Source: UBA7330 sp965243485
GTDB taxonomy: Bacteria > Bacteroidota > Bacteroidia > Cytophagales > Cyclobacteriaceae
Assembly (NCBI GenBank): GCA_965243485.1
Contig: CBDEVP010000001.1
Span: 4,030,001-4,094,000 of the forward strand
Length of the DNA: 64,000 bases
Direction: 5' to 3'
Positions 1 to 8,380 of this stretch are shown here, piece after piece. The notes under the pieces are model-generated. The model saw only the letters and a program-made list of their open reading frames with translations. It made no database searches and was not told the origin of the DNA. Within the stretch, counting starts at the first letter, position 1. Each line of letters starts with the position of its first letter. The position numbers were made by a program, and so were the translations under genes.

Positions 1-1
1 G

Positions 2-259
2 GAGATTAGTATGGAGGTTTCTTACCGTAATGTGGCAATGGATACTATCCCGCTTTTTCAGGTGTCAAATGTTCCGGTTATTGAGGGAGATCGAATAGAG
101 GTAAATATAGGAGCCTCTGACCTTTCGATTTTTTCTCAGCAAGTAAATACCCAACCGGAGTTCCTAATGATAGTACATACCACCGGAGATTCCGAGTCCA
201 TCGATTATTATCTCGATGTCTATTTTGATACCACAATCACGGTCGATTATGAGCTTTAG
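2..259 (+). CDS. C-terminal fragment of an unrecognised protein
   Basis: The frame is open from the first bases of the window to a TAG at 257-259, so this is the 3' end of a gene that starts outside. An in-frame ATG lies at 11, but nothing marks it as the true start. The 80-odd visible residues are mostly short alternating hydrophobic/polar strands, as in a beta-rich exported domain, and no family was recognised. Its end overlaps the start of the next gene by 11 bases, which suggests that the two are co-transcribed. Confidence 0.5.
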   Translation, partial: EISMEVSYRNVAMDTIPLFQVSNVPVIEGDRIEVNIGASDLSIFSQQVNTQPEFLMIVHTTGDSESIDYYLDVYFDTTITVDYEL

Positions 260-1277
260 GGTTACTTTGATCTTACTACTAACCACTGTCACTTTTTTCA
301 ATATAAAAGCACAGAACGGAGTAGACCTTTTTCTACAGGCAGGTGTTGAGGATGCGGCTAAAATGATCCAAAACTACCTTGAGCCGGTGTTCGAGGGCAT
401 TGGTTACGGCTATTCCAACGGATGGTATCATACCGCGAAACCGCATGAAACATTTGGGTTTGATATCTCTGTTTCTGCAAACTTAGCTTTTGTCCCTCAG
501 AAGGAATTGACCTATACATTTAACAACACTGATTTCACCAACATTCAGCTCAGCAATTCGAGCAGTGATCAGTTGCCTACCGCTCTTGGTCCCTACCGGA
601 AAGAGGAAAGACCGGAACTCACCTTTTACAATGATGGTGAAGAAGTGATCCGGGCCACGTCGCCACCGGGAGCGATCGACCTGAAAAAGGAGATCGGCTT
701 TAATGCCATTCCCGTGCCCATGGTCCAGGCAGGCATTGGCCTCATCAAAGAAACGGACCTGATCATTCGTTTTGTTCCCCCGATCAACTTCGGGGAAGAT
801 GCGGGGCGTGTCAGCATGTTTGGATATGGTTTCAAGCATAATCTGGGACAGTGGATCAAACTGCTGGATTATGCGGGGGTGGATGTCTCCGTTCTCGCTG
901 GGTATAGCAACCTCAGTCTTAGCGTGGATCTTTCTGATGAGAATGATCCGGCCACCAATGGGAATGAAGGCCGGTTCAGGATGAATGGGTTGGTATTCCA
1001 GGGAATAGTTTCCAAAGAGTATATCGACATTTTTACCATTTATGGTGGGATTGGTTATTCAAGGGCCGGTTCCACGACGGAGATTCTGGGTATTTATCCG
1101 ATCGATGAAGATTTTGATCAGCTACCGGAGGATCCCATCGATCTGAAATATAGCGACGGTAGTATGAATCTGACCATGGGTCTCAGGATCCGGCTGGTCG
1201 CTCTCACCATCAATACTGCGTATACCATACAGGACTATCCGGTACTTTCAGCGGGAGTAGGGGTGAGCGTTCGCTAA
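249..1277 (+). CDS. Exported barrel-like protein, DUF6588-like
   Basis: A 342-residue protein. The ATG at 249 gives a clean signal peptide (MSFRVTLILLLTTVTFFNIKAQ in two parts: basic start, then a hydrophobic run ending in KAQ). An upstream ATG at 216 would add eleven residues that fit no signal peptide. The mature part has many short amphipathic strands, glycines and aromatic residues near the end, as expected of an outer-membrane beta barrel, and its last residues (GVGVSVR) resemble a barrel C-terminus. The general pattern recalls the DUF6588 proteins of Bacteroidota. That assignment is from memory and is tentative. Function unknown. Confidence 0.6.
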   Translation: MSFRVTLILLLTTVTFFNIKAQNGVDLFLQAGVEDAAKMIQNYLEPVFEGIGYGYSNGWYHTAKPHETFGFDISVSANLAFVPQKELTYTFNNTDFTNIQLSNSSSDQLPTALGPYRKEERPELTFYNDGEEVIRATSPPGAIDLKKEIGFNAIPVPMVQAGIGLIKETDLIIRFVPPINFGEDAGRVSMFGYGFKHNLGQWIKLLDYAGVDVSVLAGYSNLSLSVDLSDENDPATNGNEGRFRMNGLVFQGIVSKEYIDIFTIYGGIGYSRAGSTTEILGIYPIDEDFDQLPEDPIDLKYSDGSMNLTMGLRIRLVALTINTAYTIQDYPVLSAGVGVSVR

Positions 1278-1330
1278 ACAGGGATATTTTTTTATCTTTC
1301 CAGCCTAATCTATTCAACACCCTGTTTTAT

Positions 1331-2812
1331 ATGTATTATCTAGGATTTGATATTGGAAGTTCATCTATCAAGGCCTCCCTCGTGGATGCAGACAGTAAAA
1401 AGCCGATGGCAACAACCAGCTACCCTGACATAGAAATGTCCATGATCTCCAAAAAGTCCGGGTGGGCTGAGCAGGAGCCCGAAGACTGGTGGAAGTATGT
1501 AGGAGAAGCTTCCAAAAGGGTCATAAAGAAATCCGGGATTAATAAGGATGAGATTGCAGGGATCGGATTGAGCTATCAGATGCACGGACTGGTGCTGGTA
1601 GACAAAGATCAGAAAGTATTAAGGCCTTCCATTATCTGGTGTGATGGCCGGGCGGTTGAATATGGCAATCAGTCCTTTGATCGGCTGGGTAGTGATAAGT
1701 GCTTAAGTACCTTACTGAACTCTCCGGGGAATTTCACTGCCGCAAAACTCAAGTGGGTGAAAGAAAATGAACCGTCGGTTTTTGACCGAATTCACAAGAT
1801 GATGCTTCCCGGAGACTTTATTGCCATGAAAATGACCGGTGAGATTACCACCACCATTTCAGGGCTTTCCGAGGGCATACTCTGGGATTTCAGGGAAAAC
1901 AGGATTGCAGATTTCCTGCTGAAGGATCTGGGTTTTGATCAAAGTCTGATACCCGAAGTACACAACACCTTTCATCAATCCGGTGTTCTAAAGCCCGATG
2001 CAGCAAAAGAACTCGGACTAGAGGAAGGAATCCCGGTAGCCTACCGTGCCGGTGATCAGCCAAACAACGCTCTTTCATTGGGCGTCTTTGAATCCGGGGA
2101 TATTGCCGCCACCGGAGGTACATCGGGTGTTGTATATAGTATCACTGATCAGTTGATCTTCGATAAGAAGTCCAGGATTAATGGTTTTGCCCATGTAAAT
2201 CACCGGCCGGATCATACCAGGATCGGAAACCTCCTCTGTATAAATGGTACGGGCATTCAGTATCGATGGCTGCGACAATTGATGGAAAGTGAACTTTCGT
2301 ACGGTCAGATTGAAAAGCTGGCTGAAAAAGTATCCATAGGTTCAGATGGTGTTCGGATCCTTCCTTTTGGCAACGGGGCGGAACGCATTTTTGAAAACAA
2401 TGAAATAGGCTCTCATATATTAAATATAGACTTTAACCGTCATGATAAGTCTCACCTGTTCAGGGCCGGACTTGAGGGTATTGCTTTCTCCTTTGTGTAT
2501 GGCGTATCCATCCTGAAAGAACTTGGGTGCAATGTAGAAAAGATCAGGGTAGGTAACGATAATCTCTTTCAGTCCGCGATCTTCTCAGAGACCATCGCCA
2601 CGCTACTGGGCTGTGAAATCGAAATGGTTGAGACAACGGGAGCCACCGGTGCGGCTTTGGCAGTGGGCTATACCCTGGGGCATAGCAAAACCCTTCAGGA
2701 GGCTATCGGAGCCTCAGAAGTTTTGCATACATACCAACCCGCTAAAAAGCCTGAAACCTATCAGGACCACTATGTCTCCTGGGTATCCGAACTCCGTAAA
2801 TTCGTTGATTAG
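1331..2812 (+). CDS. xylB: Xylulokinase (FGGY family)
   Basis: Phosphorylates D-xylulose to D-xylulose 5-phosphate in the cytoplasm. The 493 residues match the usual length. The N-terminal ATP-binding loop DIGSSSIKASL is at residues 7-17, the MHG motif at 84-86, CDGR at 104-107, and the catalytic-base aspartate lies in the AGDQPNNA stretch near residue 241. The glycine-rich GGTSGVVY and the C-terminal TGATGAALAVG of FGGY kinases follow. No xylose isomerase lies beside it, so the source of xylulose is not visible. A related pentulose or hexulose could be the substrate. It precedes the DUF1080 gene by 84 bases, but that gap holds a promoter and operator candidate, so it is probably a separate unit. 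Confidence 0.85.
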   Translation: MYYLGFDIGSSSIKASLVDADSKKPMATTSYPDIEMSMISKKSGWAEQEPEDWWKYVGEASKRVIKKSGINKDEIAGIGLSYQMHGLVLVDKDQKVLRPSIIWCDGRAVEYGNQSFDRLGSDKCLSTLLNSPGNFTAAKLKWVKENEPSVFDRIHKMMLPGDFIAMKMTGEITTTISGLSEGILWDFRENRIADFLLKDLGFDQSLIPEVHNTFHQSGVLKPDAAKELGLEEGIPVAYRAGDQPNNALSLGVFESGDIAATGGTSGVVYSITDQLIFDKKSRINGFAHVNHRPDHTRIGNLLCINGTGIQYRWLRQLMESELSYGQIEKLAEKVSIGSDGVRILPFGNGAERIFENNEIGSHILNIDFNRHDKSHLFRAGLEGIAFSFVYGVSILKELGCNVEKIRVGNDNLFQSAIFSETIATLLGCEIEMVETTGATGAALAVGYTLGHSKTLQEAIGASEVLHTYQPAKKPETYQDHYVSWVSELRKFVD

Positions 2813-2835
2813 GGCGGATTATTTGATCCTTTGAG

Positions 2836-2865
2836 TTGATCGTATTATTCTTTTATTTAACTTCG
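2836..2865 (+). promoter_or_regulatory. Candidate promoter of the DUF1080-oxidoreductase-sulfatase operon
   Basis: A TTG at 2836-2838 is followed after 19 bases by TAACTTCG at 2858-2865, one base away from the Bacteroidota -7 consensus TAnnTTTG. The operator-like 14-mer at 2864-2877 begins at its last bases, where a bound repressor would block transcription. Inferred from sequence only. Confidence 0.4.
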
Positions 2866-2877
2866 TTTGCGTACACG
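2864..2877 (+). promoter_or_regulatory. LacI-type operator candidate, copy 1
   Basis: The sequence CGTTTGCGTACACG differs at two of 14 positions from the 14-mer at 8341-8354 and, like it, is symmetric about a central CG, the usual design of LacI-family operators. It lies 33 bases (first base to first base) before the ATG at 2897. The LacI-family gene at 7184-8254 is the obvious candidate to bind it. Confidence 0.55.
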
Positions 2878-2896
2878 ACAATAAATTAATCTTTAA

Positions 2897-4273
2897 ATGA
2901 TGAACAAAACCCTTTCTTTTATTTTGCTTGCATTAATCGCAGGTGCTGTTCAGGCACAGGCTAACTGGAAGCCTCTATTCAACGGAAAAAATTTCAATGG
3001 CTGGAAGCAGCTGAATGGTGAAGCCAAATACTCCATCGAAGGAGATGTCATTGTCGGACAGACGGTCCTAAACACTCCCAACTCCTTCATGACCACCGAA
3101 CAAACGTATGGTGATTTTATCCTGGAATACGAATTTTATCTCGACAATTACATGAATTCAGGCGTGCAGATCCGCAGTCTGAGCACCAAAGACTACAGGG
3201 ATGGAAGGGTTCACGGATATCAGGTGGAAATAGACCCGTCGGAAAGGGGCTATACTGGTGGTATTTATGATGAGGCTCGAAGAGGTTGGCTGTATCCACT
3301 GGCCAGAAATCCTAAAGCCAGGACAGCCTTCAAAATGTCGCAATGGAATACGGTGCGCGTTGAGGCGATTGGCAACTCCATCAATACGTGGGTGAATGGC
3401 ATTCACTGTAGCCGGCTGGTCGACGACATGACGGCAGAAGGTTTTATCGCCCTTCAGGTGCATGGCATTGGGAATCGCGAGCATCTGGAAGGAGAACAGG
3501 TGAAGTGGAGAAATATCCGGATCATGACTGATAACCTGCAGGCCAACCGGTGGGATCCCGATCCTGAGGTTCCGGAGGTCAGTTACCTGAAAAACCAACT
3601 CTCTGATTATGAAAAAAGACAGGGGTGGCGACTGCTATGGGATGGTAAAACATCCGCCGGTTGGAAAGGCGCTAAGATCCCAAATTTTCCCGAAAAAGGA
3701 TGGGAAATGCAAGACGGCCAACTCACAATTATCGGAAAGGATGGTAGAGAATCTGCTGGTCCCGGCGATATTGTAACCGTAAACTCATTTTCCAATTTCG
3801 AGTTGATCCTTGAGTTTAATATCACTGAAGGAGCCAACAGTGGGATAAAATATTTTGTAGATCCAGCCTTAAATAAGGGCACAGGTTCTGCCATTGGCTG
3901 TGAGTATCAGGTGTTGGATGACGACAAACATCCGGATGCTAAGCAGGGCGTAAGCGGGAATCGAACGGTCGCCTCTTTGTATGACCTGATCACCGCGGAA
4001 AACCTATCTGTTGAAGGACGTGGAAAACAATTTAAAGGTGTGGGAAGCTGGAACCAGGCCAGGATCGTTTCGAAAGACGGAAAAGTTGAGCATTGGTTGA
4101 ACAATGAAAAGGTGGTGGAATACGATAGATTCTCCCAGATGTTCAGGGCGCTGGTAGCATACAGCAAATATGCCAAGTGGGAAAATTTCGGACAGTGGCC
4201 GGAAGGTCCGATCTTGTTGCAGGATCATGGAGATACAGTACATTACAGAAGCATTAAAATCAAAGAATTATGA
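2897..4273 (+). CDS. Secreted protein with two DUF1080 domains (3-keto-disaccharide hydrolase type)
   Basis: A signal peptide (hydrophobic run ending AVQAQA) is followed by two copies of the DUF1080 / 3-keto-disaccharide hydrolase jelly-roll, roughly residues 22-215 and 240-457. Each opens with a WKPLFNGKNFNGWK or WRLLWDGKTSAGWK type strand and carries an NSGIKYF or NSGVQIR strand and a WN.xRI/V turn. Family members act on glycosides oxidised at C3, cleaving the glycosidic bond. The next gene is a Gfo/Idh/MocA oxidoreductase, the class that makes such 3-keto sugars, and the two overlap by four bases (ATGA). Taken together, a periplasmic oxidise-then-cleave step is likely. The substrate is not known. 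The start is the first of two adjacent ATGs. Confidence 0.85.
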   Translation: MMNKTLSFILLALIAGAVQAQANWKPLFNGKNFNGWKQLNGEAKYSIEGDVIVGQTVLNTPNSFMTTEQTYGDFILEYEFYLDNYMNSGVQIRSLSTKDYRDGRVHGYQVEIDPSERGYTGGIYDEARRGWLYPLARNPKARTAFKMSQWNTVRVEAIGNSINTWVNGIHCSRLVDDMTAEGFIALQVHGIGNREHLEGEQVKWRNIRIMTDNLQANRWDPDPEVPEVSYLKNQLSDYEKRQGWRLLWDGKTSAGWKGAKIPNFPEKGWEMQDGQLTIIGKDGRESAGPGDIVTVNSFSNFELILEFNITEGANSGIKYFVDPALNKGTGSAIGCEYQVLDDDKHPDAKQGVSGNRTVASLYDLITAENLSVEGRGKQFKGVGSWNQARIVSKDGKVEHWLNNEKVVEYDRFSQMFRALVAYSKYAKWENFGQWPEGPILLQDHGDTVHYRSIKIKEL

Positions 4274-5610
4274 ACAGAGATACAAGAAGAGACTTTATCA
4301 GGAAATCAACACTGGCTGCGGCAGGTTTATCCTTTGCAGGAGCTACCTCAGCTGCAAGCTACAAGAGAATTATGGGTGCCAATGACCGGGTGAATCTGGC
4401 TATCTGGGGCTGTGGAAGAAGATTTGGTGCGTACCAGGATATACTGGATAAAAGGTACAATGTGCAACTCACTTTTGTTGTCGATGTTAAGAAAAGTCAG
4501 CTGGAAAGAGCAGCTGAAAGGCTAAAGAAGAACATCTCGTACAAGCCAAAGTATGTAGAAAACCTACAGGAGTCACTGGACTCCAAAGATGTGGATGCTG
4601 TCATCAATGCAACCCCCGACCATTGGCATGCTCCGGGAGCCTGGAAAGCCATGGAAGCGGGTAAACATGTATATGTGGAGAAGCCCTGTAGCCACAACCC
4701 ATGGGAGGGAGAATTGCTGGTGTATTTCAGAGATAAGTTTGATCGGGTAGTGCAGATGGGGAATCAGCAGCGCTCATCCGGACATACCCAGGAGATCATT
4801 AAGGAAATTCACAATGGAGTGATTGGAAAACCCTACAAAGCAGTTGCCTATTACAGCAGCGGCAGGGGAGAAGTCCCGAGACAGGTACAACAGGCACCCC
4901 CTTCGGACCTGAACTGGGATTTGTTTCAGGGACCGGCCCCCAGAAGAGCCTACACGCATGACACCTGGGATTACAACTGGCACTGGTATGGCTGGGATTA
5001 CGGTACAGCCGAGAGTGGTAACAATGGAACCCACGAATTGGATGTGGCACGTTGGGCTTTGCAGGTAGACTTTCCACATAAAGTCATGGTTGATTCCATC
5101 AAAGGTCACTTTATTGATGATGGATGGGAAATGTACGATACCATGTATGCCACCTTCAAATTTGATGATGATAAAGTGATCAACTGGGATGGAAAGAGCC
5201 GTAATGGCTATGGTACCTACGAAGGTGGTCGTGGAACTGTGATCTTTGGATCTGAAGGAACTGTGAGAGTGGACCGAAGCAAGTATGAATTGTATGACCG
5301 GGGCGGTAAACTGATCAAAGAAGCTGAATCCGGCGGTGATGAAGGAGGTATGGCGCTTGGTGGAGGCGGTGACATGTCAACCAACCACCTGAATAATTTC
5401 TTTCAAACGATTCGTGGTGTGGATAAACTGAATGCACCGATTGAAGACGGAGCAATCAGCGTTCACCTGTGCCACCTGGCAAACATCTCCAGTAGGTTAA
5501 ACAATAAATCATTGGATGTAGATGTGAACAACGGGCATATCTATGATCGTGATGCGATGAAGTTGTGGAAGCGGGAATACGCTCCGGGTTGGGATCCTCA
5601 GGTTTCCTGA
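4270..5610 (+). CDS. Tat-exported Gfo/Idh/MocA family oxidoreductase
   Basis: A 446-residue NAD(P)-dependent sugar oxidoreductase. The N-terminus has a twin-arginine signal (RRDFIRKSTLAAAG), so the folded, cofactor-loaded enzyme is sent to the periplasm. The Rossmann fold begins at VNLAIWGCGRR (residues 41-51). TPDHWHA and EKPCSHNP (lysine near residue 138) are the family's cofactor and catalytic signatures. It overlaps the preceding DUF1080 gene by four bases and is followed nine bases later by the sulfatase, so the three form one operon. By context it probably oxidises a glycoside at C3 for the DUF1080 partner. A glycosidase of the NAD-dependent GH109 type was considered, but no specific signature supports it. 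Confidence 0.85.
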   Translation: MNRDTRRDFIRKSTLAAAGLSFAGATSAASYKRIMGANDRVNLAIWGCGRRFGAYQDILDKRYNVQLTFVVDVKKSQLERAAERLKKNISYKPKYVENLQESLDSKDVDAVINATPDHWHAPGAWKAMEAGKHVYVEKPCSHNPWEGELLVYFRDKFDRVVQMGNQQRSSGHTQEIIKEIHNGVIGKPYKAVAYYSSGRGEVPRQVQQAPPSDLNWDLFQGPAPRRAYTHDTWDYNWHWYGWDYGTAESGNNGTHELDVARWALQVDFPHKVMVDSIKGHFIDDGWEMYDTMYATFKFDDDKVINWDGKSRNGYGTYEGGRGTVIFGSEGTVRVDRSKYELYDRGGKLIKEAESGGDEGGMALGGGGDMSTNHLNNFFQTIRGVDKLNAPIEDGAISVHLCHLANISSRLNNKSLDVDVNNGHIYDRDAMKLWKREYAPGWDPQVS

Positions 5611-5618
5611 TCTGATTT

Positions 5619-7190
5619 ATGATTAGATTTCTGATTCTTGTATTTATATCGGGCCTTTTCCTTTCCTGCAAAGAAGAGGAAATGCGCCCCAATATATTGT
5701 TTGCTATTGCTGATGATGCTACCTACAGGCATTTTGGTGCCTATGGCTGCGACTGGGTCAGTACTCCTGCATTTGACAGGGTAGCCAGAGAGGGGTTGCT
5801 TTTTCAGAATGCTTACACACCCAATGCGAAATGCGCCCCCTCCAGGGCTGCCATTCTTACCGGAAGAAATTCCTGGCAACTGGAAGAGCTCGGTAATCAC
5901 CTGGCTTACTGGCCTGAAAAGTATGTTTCATTCATGGAAGTGCTTAAAGAGCATGGCTACCGGACGGGATATACGGTAAAAGGTTGGGCACCCGGAGATC
6001 CGGGTACCATTGATGGTAAAAGGAGGGAGCTGACCGGAGAAGCATACAATCAGGCAAAGCTCGATCCACCTACCGAATACATCAGTAAGGTAGACTATGC
6101 CACTAATTTTGAGATTTTCCTCGACTCTGCAGGAGATCAGCCATTCATGTTTTGGTACGGCAGTGTGGAGCCCCACCGTAGATATACATTTAAATCCGGC
6201 CAGACACTGGGAAACCGAAGTCTTGAGGAAGTTGACAATATCCCTGCATTTTATCCCGACAATGACACTGTTCGACATGACTTTTTGGACTATGGATATG
6301 AAATAGAATATTTCGATAGTCATCTCGGTAGAATGATAGCTGCCCTCGAGAAAAATGGGAAACTGGAAAATACGATCATCATAGTGACCGCAGACAATGG
6401 GATGCCTTTTCCAAGGATCAAAGGCAATGCCTATGAATATGCCAACCATCTTCCCCTGGCCATCATGTGGGGTAAAGGCATCAAAAATCCGGGACGGGTC
6501 ATTGAGGATTATGTGAGTTTTATCGATTATGCACCTACTATTTTGGAGGCAGCGGGCATTAATCATACTGCTTCACGGATGCAACCTGTTTCAGGTATTT
6601 CACTGATGCCTATCTTTAGAAGTGAGCTTGGAGGGGATACCGGATTAGGCAGGAATCATGTGTTGATCGGCAAAGAGCGCCACGATACCGGGCGACCCAA
6701 TGACTGGGGTTACCCTATCAGGGGAATTGTGAAGGGAGAATATCTGTACTTGAAAAACTTTGAGCCTGAACGATGGCCGGCGGGCCATCCGCTTACAGGC
6801 TACCTCAATACTGACGGCAGCCCGACCAAGACCTGGATCATCAATCAGAACAGGATCAACTACCCGAATGAATACTGGAAAATGAGTTTTGGCAAGAGAC
6901 CTGCAGAGGAACTCTATAATATCAAAGAAGATCCCTCTTGTGTCAATAATCTTATGATGGACCAGAGCCTTTCTGAGATAGCCTCATCTTTAAGAGAACA
7001 GATGACCAACGAGCTAACCGCCCAGGAGGATCCCAGGATTTTTGGGAATGGAGCCATTTTTGACGAATACCTGTTAACCAACGGAGAGAATTTCTTCGAG
7101 AAGTTTATGGAAGGAGACAGTGGCAGCACAGGGTGGGTAGACAAAACGGATTTTGAGACCAGGGAGTTTTTCGAAGCGCTGGATCAGTAG
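5619..7190 (+). CDS. Sulfatase lipoprotein (Cys-type, heparan N-sulfatase-like)
   Basis: A type I sulfatase of 523 residues that removes sulfate esters or N-sulfates from sugars. The lipobox LFLSC (cysteine 17) anchors it to a membrane. The metal-site DD is at residues 32-33 (IADDAT). The sulfatase signature CAPSRAAILTGR starts at Cys72, which must be converted to formylglycine by a separate maturase; no maturase gene is in this window. TADNG near residue 257 is a second metal ligand site. The short early CAPSRA signature and overall layout resemble the heparan N-sulfatase group, but the exact substrate cannot be read from sequence. It is the last gene of the operon starting at 2897 and converges on the LacI gene, overlapping it by seven bases at the ends. 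Confidence 0.88.
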   Translation: MIRFLILVFISGLFLSCKEEEMRPNILFAIADDATYRHFGAYGCDWVSTPAFDRVAREGLLFQNAYTPNAKCAPSRAAILTGRNSWQLEELGNHLAYWPEKYVSFMEVLKEHGYRTGYTVKGWAPGDPGTIDGKRRELTGEAYNQAKLDPPTEYISKVDYATNFEIFLDSAGDQPFMFWYGSVEPHRRYTFKSGQTLGNRSLEEVDNIPAFYPDNDTVRHDFLDYGYEIEYFDSHLGRMIAALEKNGKLENTIIIVTADNGMPFPRIKGNAYEYANHLPLAIMWGKGIKNPGRVIEDYVSFIDYAPTILEAAGINHTASRMQPVSGISLMPIFRSELGGDTGLGRNHVLIGKERHDTGRPNDWGYPIRGIVKGEYLYLKNFEPERWPAGHPLTGYLNTDGSPTKTWIINQNRINYPNEYWKMSFGKRPAEELYNIKEDPSCVNNLMMDQSLSEIASSLREQMTNELTAQEDPRIFGNGAIFDEYLLTNGENFFEKFMEGDSGSTGWVDKTDFETREFFEALDQ

Positions 7191-8254
7191 CCAATATCAG
7201 ATTTAAAATCAGATTGTTTGTTGATGTAGTTGTCAACGTTCTCTTTCATCAGGATATCAATGGGCAGGTGATATTGAATGGTAGAGTTGGTTTTCCCAAT
7301 CAGTTTATTGAACAGTCTCATCACAGCCATGTATCCCTGACGTTCGGGTTGCTGACTGATGATAAAATCCAGTGCACCCTTTCTCAGAAGCTTAACATTC
7401 TGATCCGTTAGATCGTACCCAAGGATCCAGATCTTGTTTTGACTATTGCTCTTGATGAGATAGCTTCTTGAGTTGGGTACAAATACTGCCTGGTAGGGGT
7501 CTTTAAGTAGCTTTCGTAGTTCCGGTATTTCCTGCTGATTCGCCCGGATCGTCAGTGTCACTTCATCCAGGATCGGATCTTTTCCTTCCATACGGAAATA
7601 CTGACGAAAACCGTCGATGCGTCTGCGGACCACCGGAAAACTTTGCACATTTGAAACCAGTTTTGGAATAAGGATCCTGCAATTTTTATCCGAAGTAGTC
7701 AATAAGTCTATAAGACGGCCTGCAACCATGCCGCTTTTCACGGCATCCTGACCTACAAAATCCACTTCAAGCTCCGGAATATTGGAATCGATGAGAATGA
7801 TGGACTTATCTGATTTATGGTCTTTGATGTAATTCCTGAGTTCGTCAGGATAGATTGAAGCGGTCAATAATCCATCAAAATCGATGGTGTCCAGTTTTTC
7901 CAACTGCTGTAGAAATTCCTGTTGATTGCCGGGTGTAAATGACAGCTGATGGACGATGGGACCATGGTCATGTATTTCATCAAGGGCTTTCTTAATGCCA
8001 ATCTGAGGATAGTACCAGTATTCATCATCTGAGCTCGCTTTTGGCAAAAGGATCACCAGTCGTACCTTTTTCTTGGAGGCCAGTGACCGGGCAATCAGAT
8101 TGGGCTGATAGTTGAGCTCACTGATTACCCTGAGCACCTTTTTTCTGGTATCCTCTGACACTTCTCCACGACCGTGGATGACGCGGTCTACCGTGCCAAT
8201 AGAAACACCAGCCTGTGAAGCGATGTCTTTGATATTTACTTTCCTGCCAGCCAA
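7184..8254 (-). CDS. LacI-family transcriptional regulator (uronate operons, inferred)
   Basis: A LacI/GalR repressor: helix-turn-helix (VNIKDIASQAGVSIGTVDRV), hinge region around YQPNLIARSLASKK, then a periplasmic-binding-protein-like sensor domain. The frame stays open to an ATG at 8377, but that start would place the gene end four bases from the divergent gene and add 41 residues with no family counterpart. The TTG at 8254 (giving LAGRKVNIKD) yields 356 residues, close to the paralogue at 16450-17526 (358), and leaves room for the promoter and operator of the divergent operon. The recognition-helix region has TVDRVIH rather than the usual TVSRVLN. It lies between two operons that share a 14-base operator-like sequence, so it probably represses both in the absence of a uronate-pathway inducer. 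Confidence 0.85.
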   Translation of the reverse strand: MAGRKVNIKDIASQAGVSIGTVDRVIHGRGEVSEDTRKKVLRVISELNYQPNLIARSLASKKKVRLVILLPKASSDDEYWYYPQIGIKKALDEIHDHGPIVHQLSFTPGNQQEFLQQLEKLDTIDFDGLLTASIYPDELRNYIKDHKSDKSIILIDSNIPELEVDFVGQDAVKSGMVAGRLIDLLTTSDKNCRILIPKLVSNVQSFPVVRRRIDGFRQYFRMEGKDPILDEVTLTIRANQQEIPELRKLLKDPYQAVFVPNSRSYLIKSNSQNKIWILGYDLTDQNVKLLRKGALDFIISQQPERQGYMAVMRLFNKLIGKTNSTIQYHLPIDILMKENVDNYINKQSDFKSDIGY

Positions 8255-8340
8255 GATTTTTCTTAAAATTTGGGAGGGCTCCTGTTTTAACCTTCCACTA
8301 ATATCATATATTTGTCTGAGAAAAATCAGATTTTTTTGCA

Positions 8341-8354
8341 CGTTAACGTACACG
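8341..8354 (+). promoter_or_regulatory. LacI-type operator candidate, copy 2
   Basis: CGTTAACGTACACG, centred on CG, matches the site at 2864-2877 at 12 of 14 positions. It lies 40 bases before the ATG at 8381 and just after a TTTTTTTG stretch (8331-8338) that may serve as a weak -7 element, with TTTG at 8311-8314 as the upstream element. The flanking TGCACGTT/AACGTACA also forms a 16-base near-palindrome. Confidence 0.6.
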
Positions 8355-8380
8355 GAGCTAAAAATATTAAATCTCAATCT

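Noticed and set aside
4270..5610. NAD-dependent alpha-N-acetylgalactosaminidase of family GH109
   Set aside because: Tat signal and Rossmann fold are shared, but no GH109-specific feature could be seen. The DUF1080 partner points to 3-keto chemistry.
8312..8380. In-frame extension of the SDR gene to an ATG at 8312
   Set aside because: It would translate across the operator and promoter-like region, and the SDR fold starts properly at 8381.
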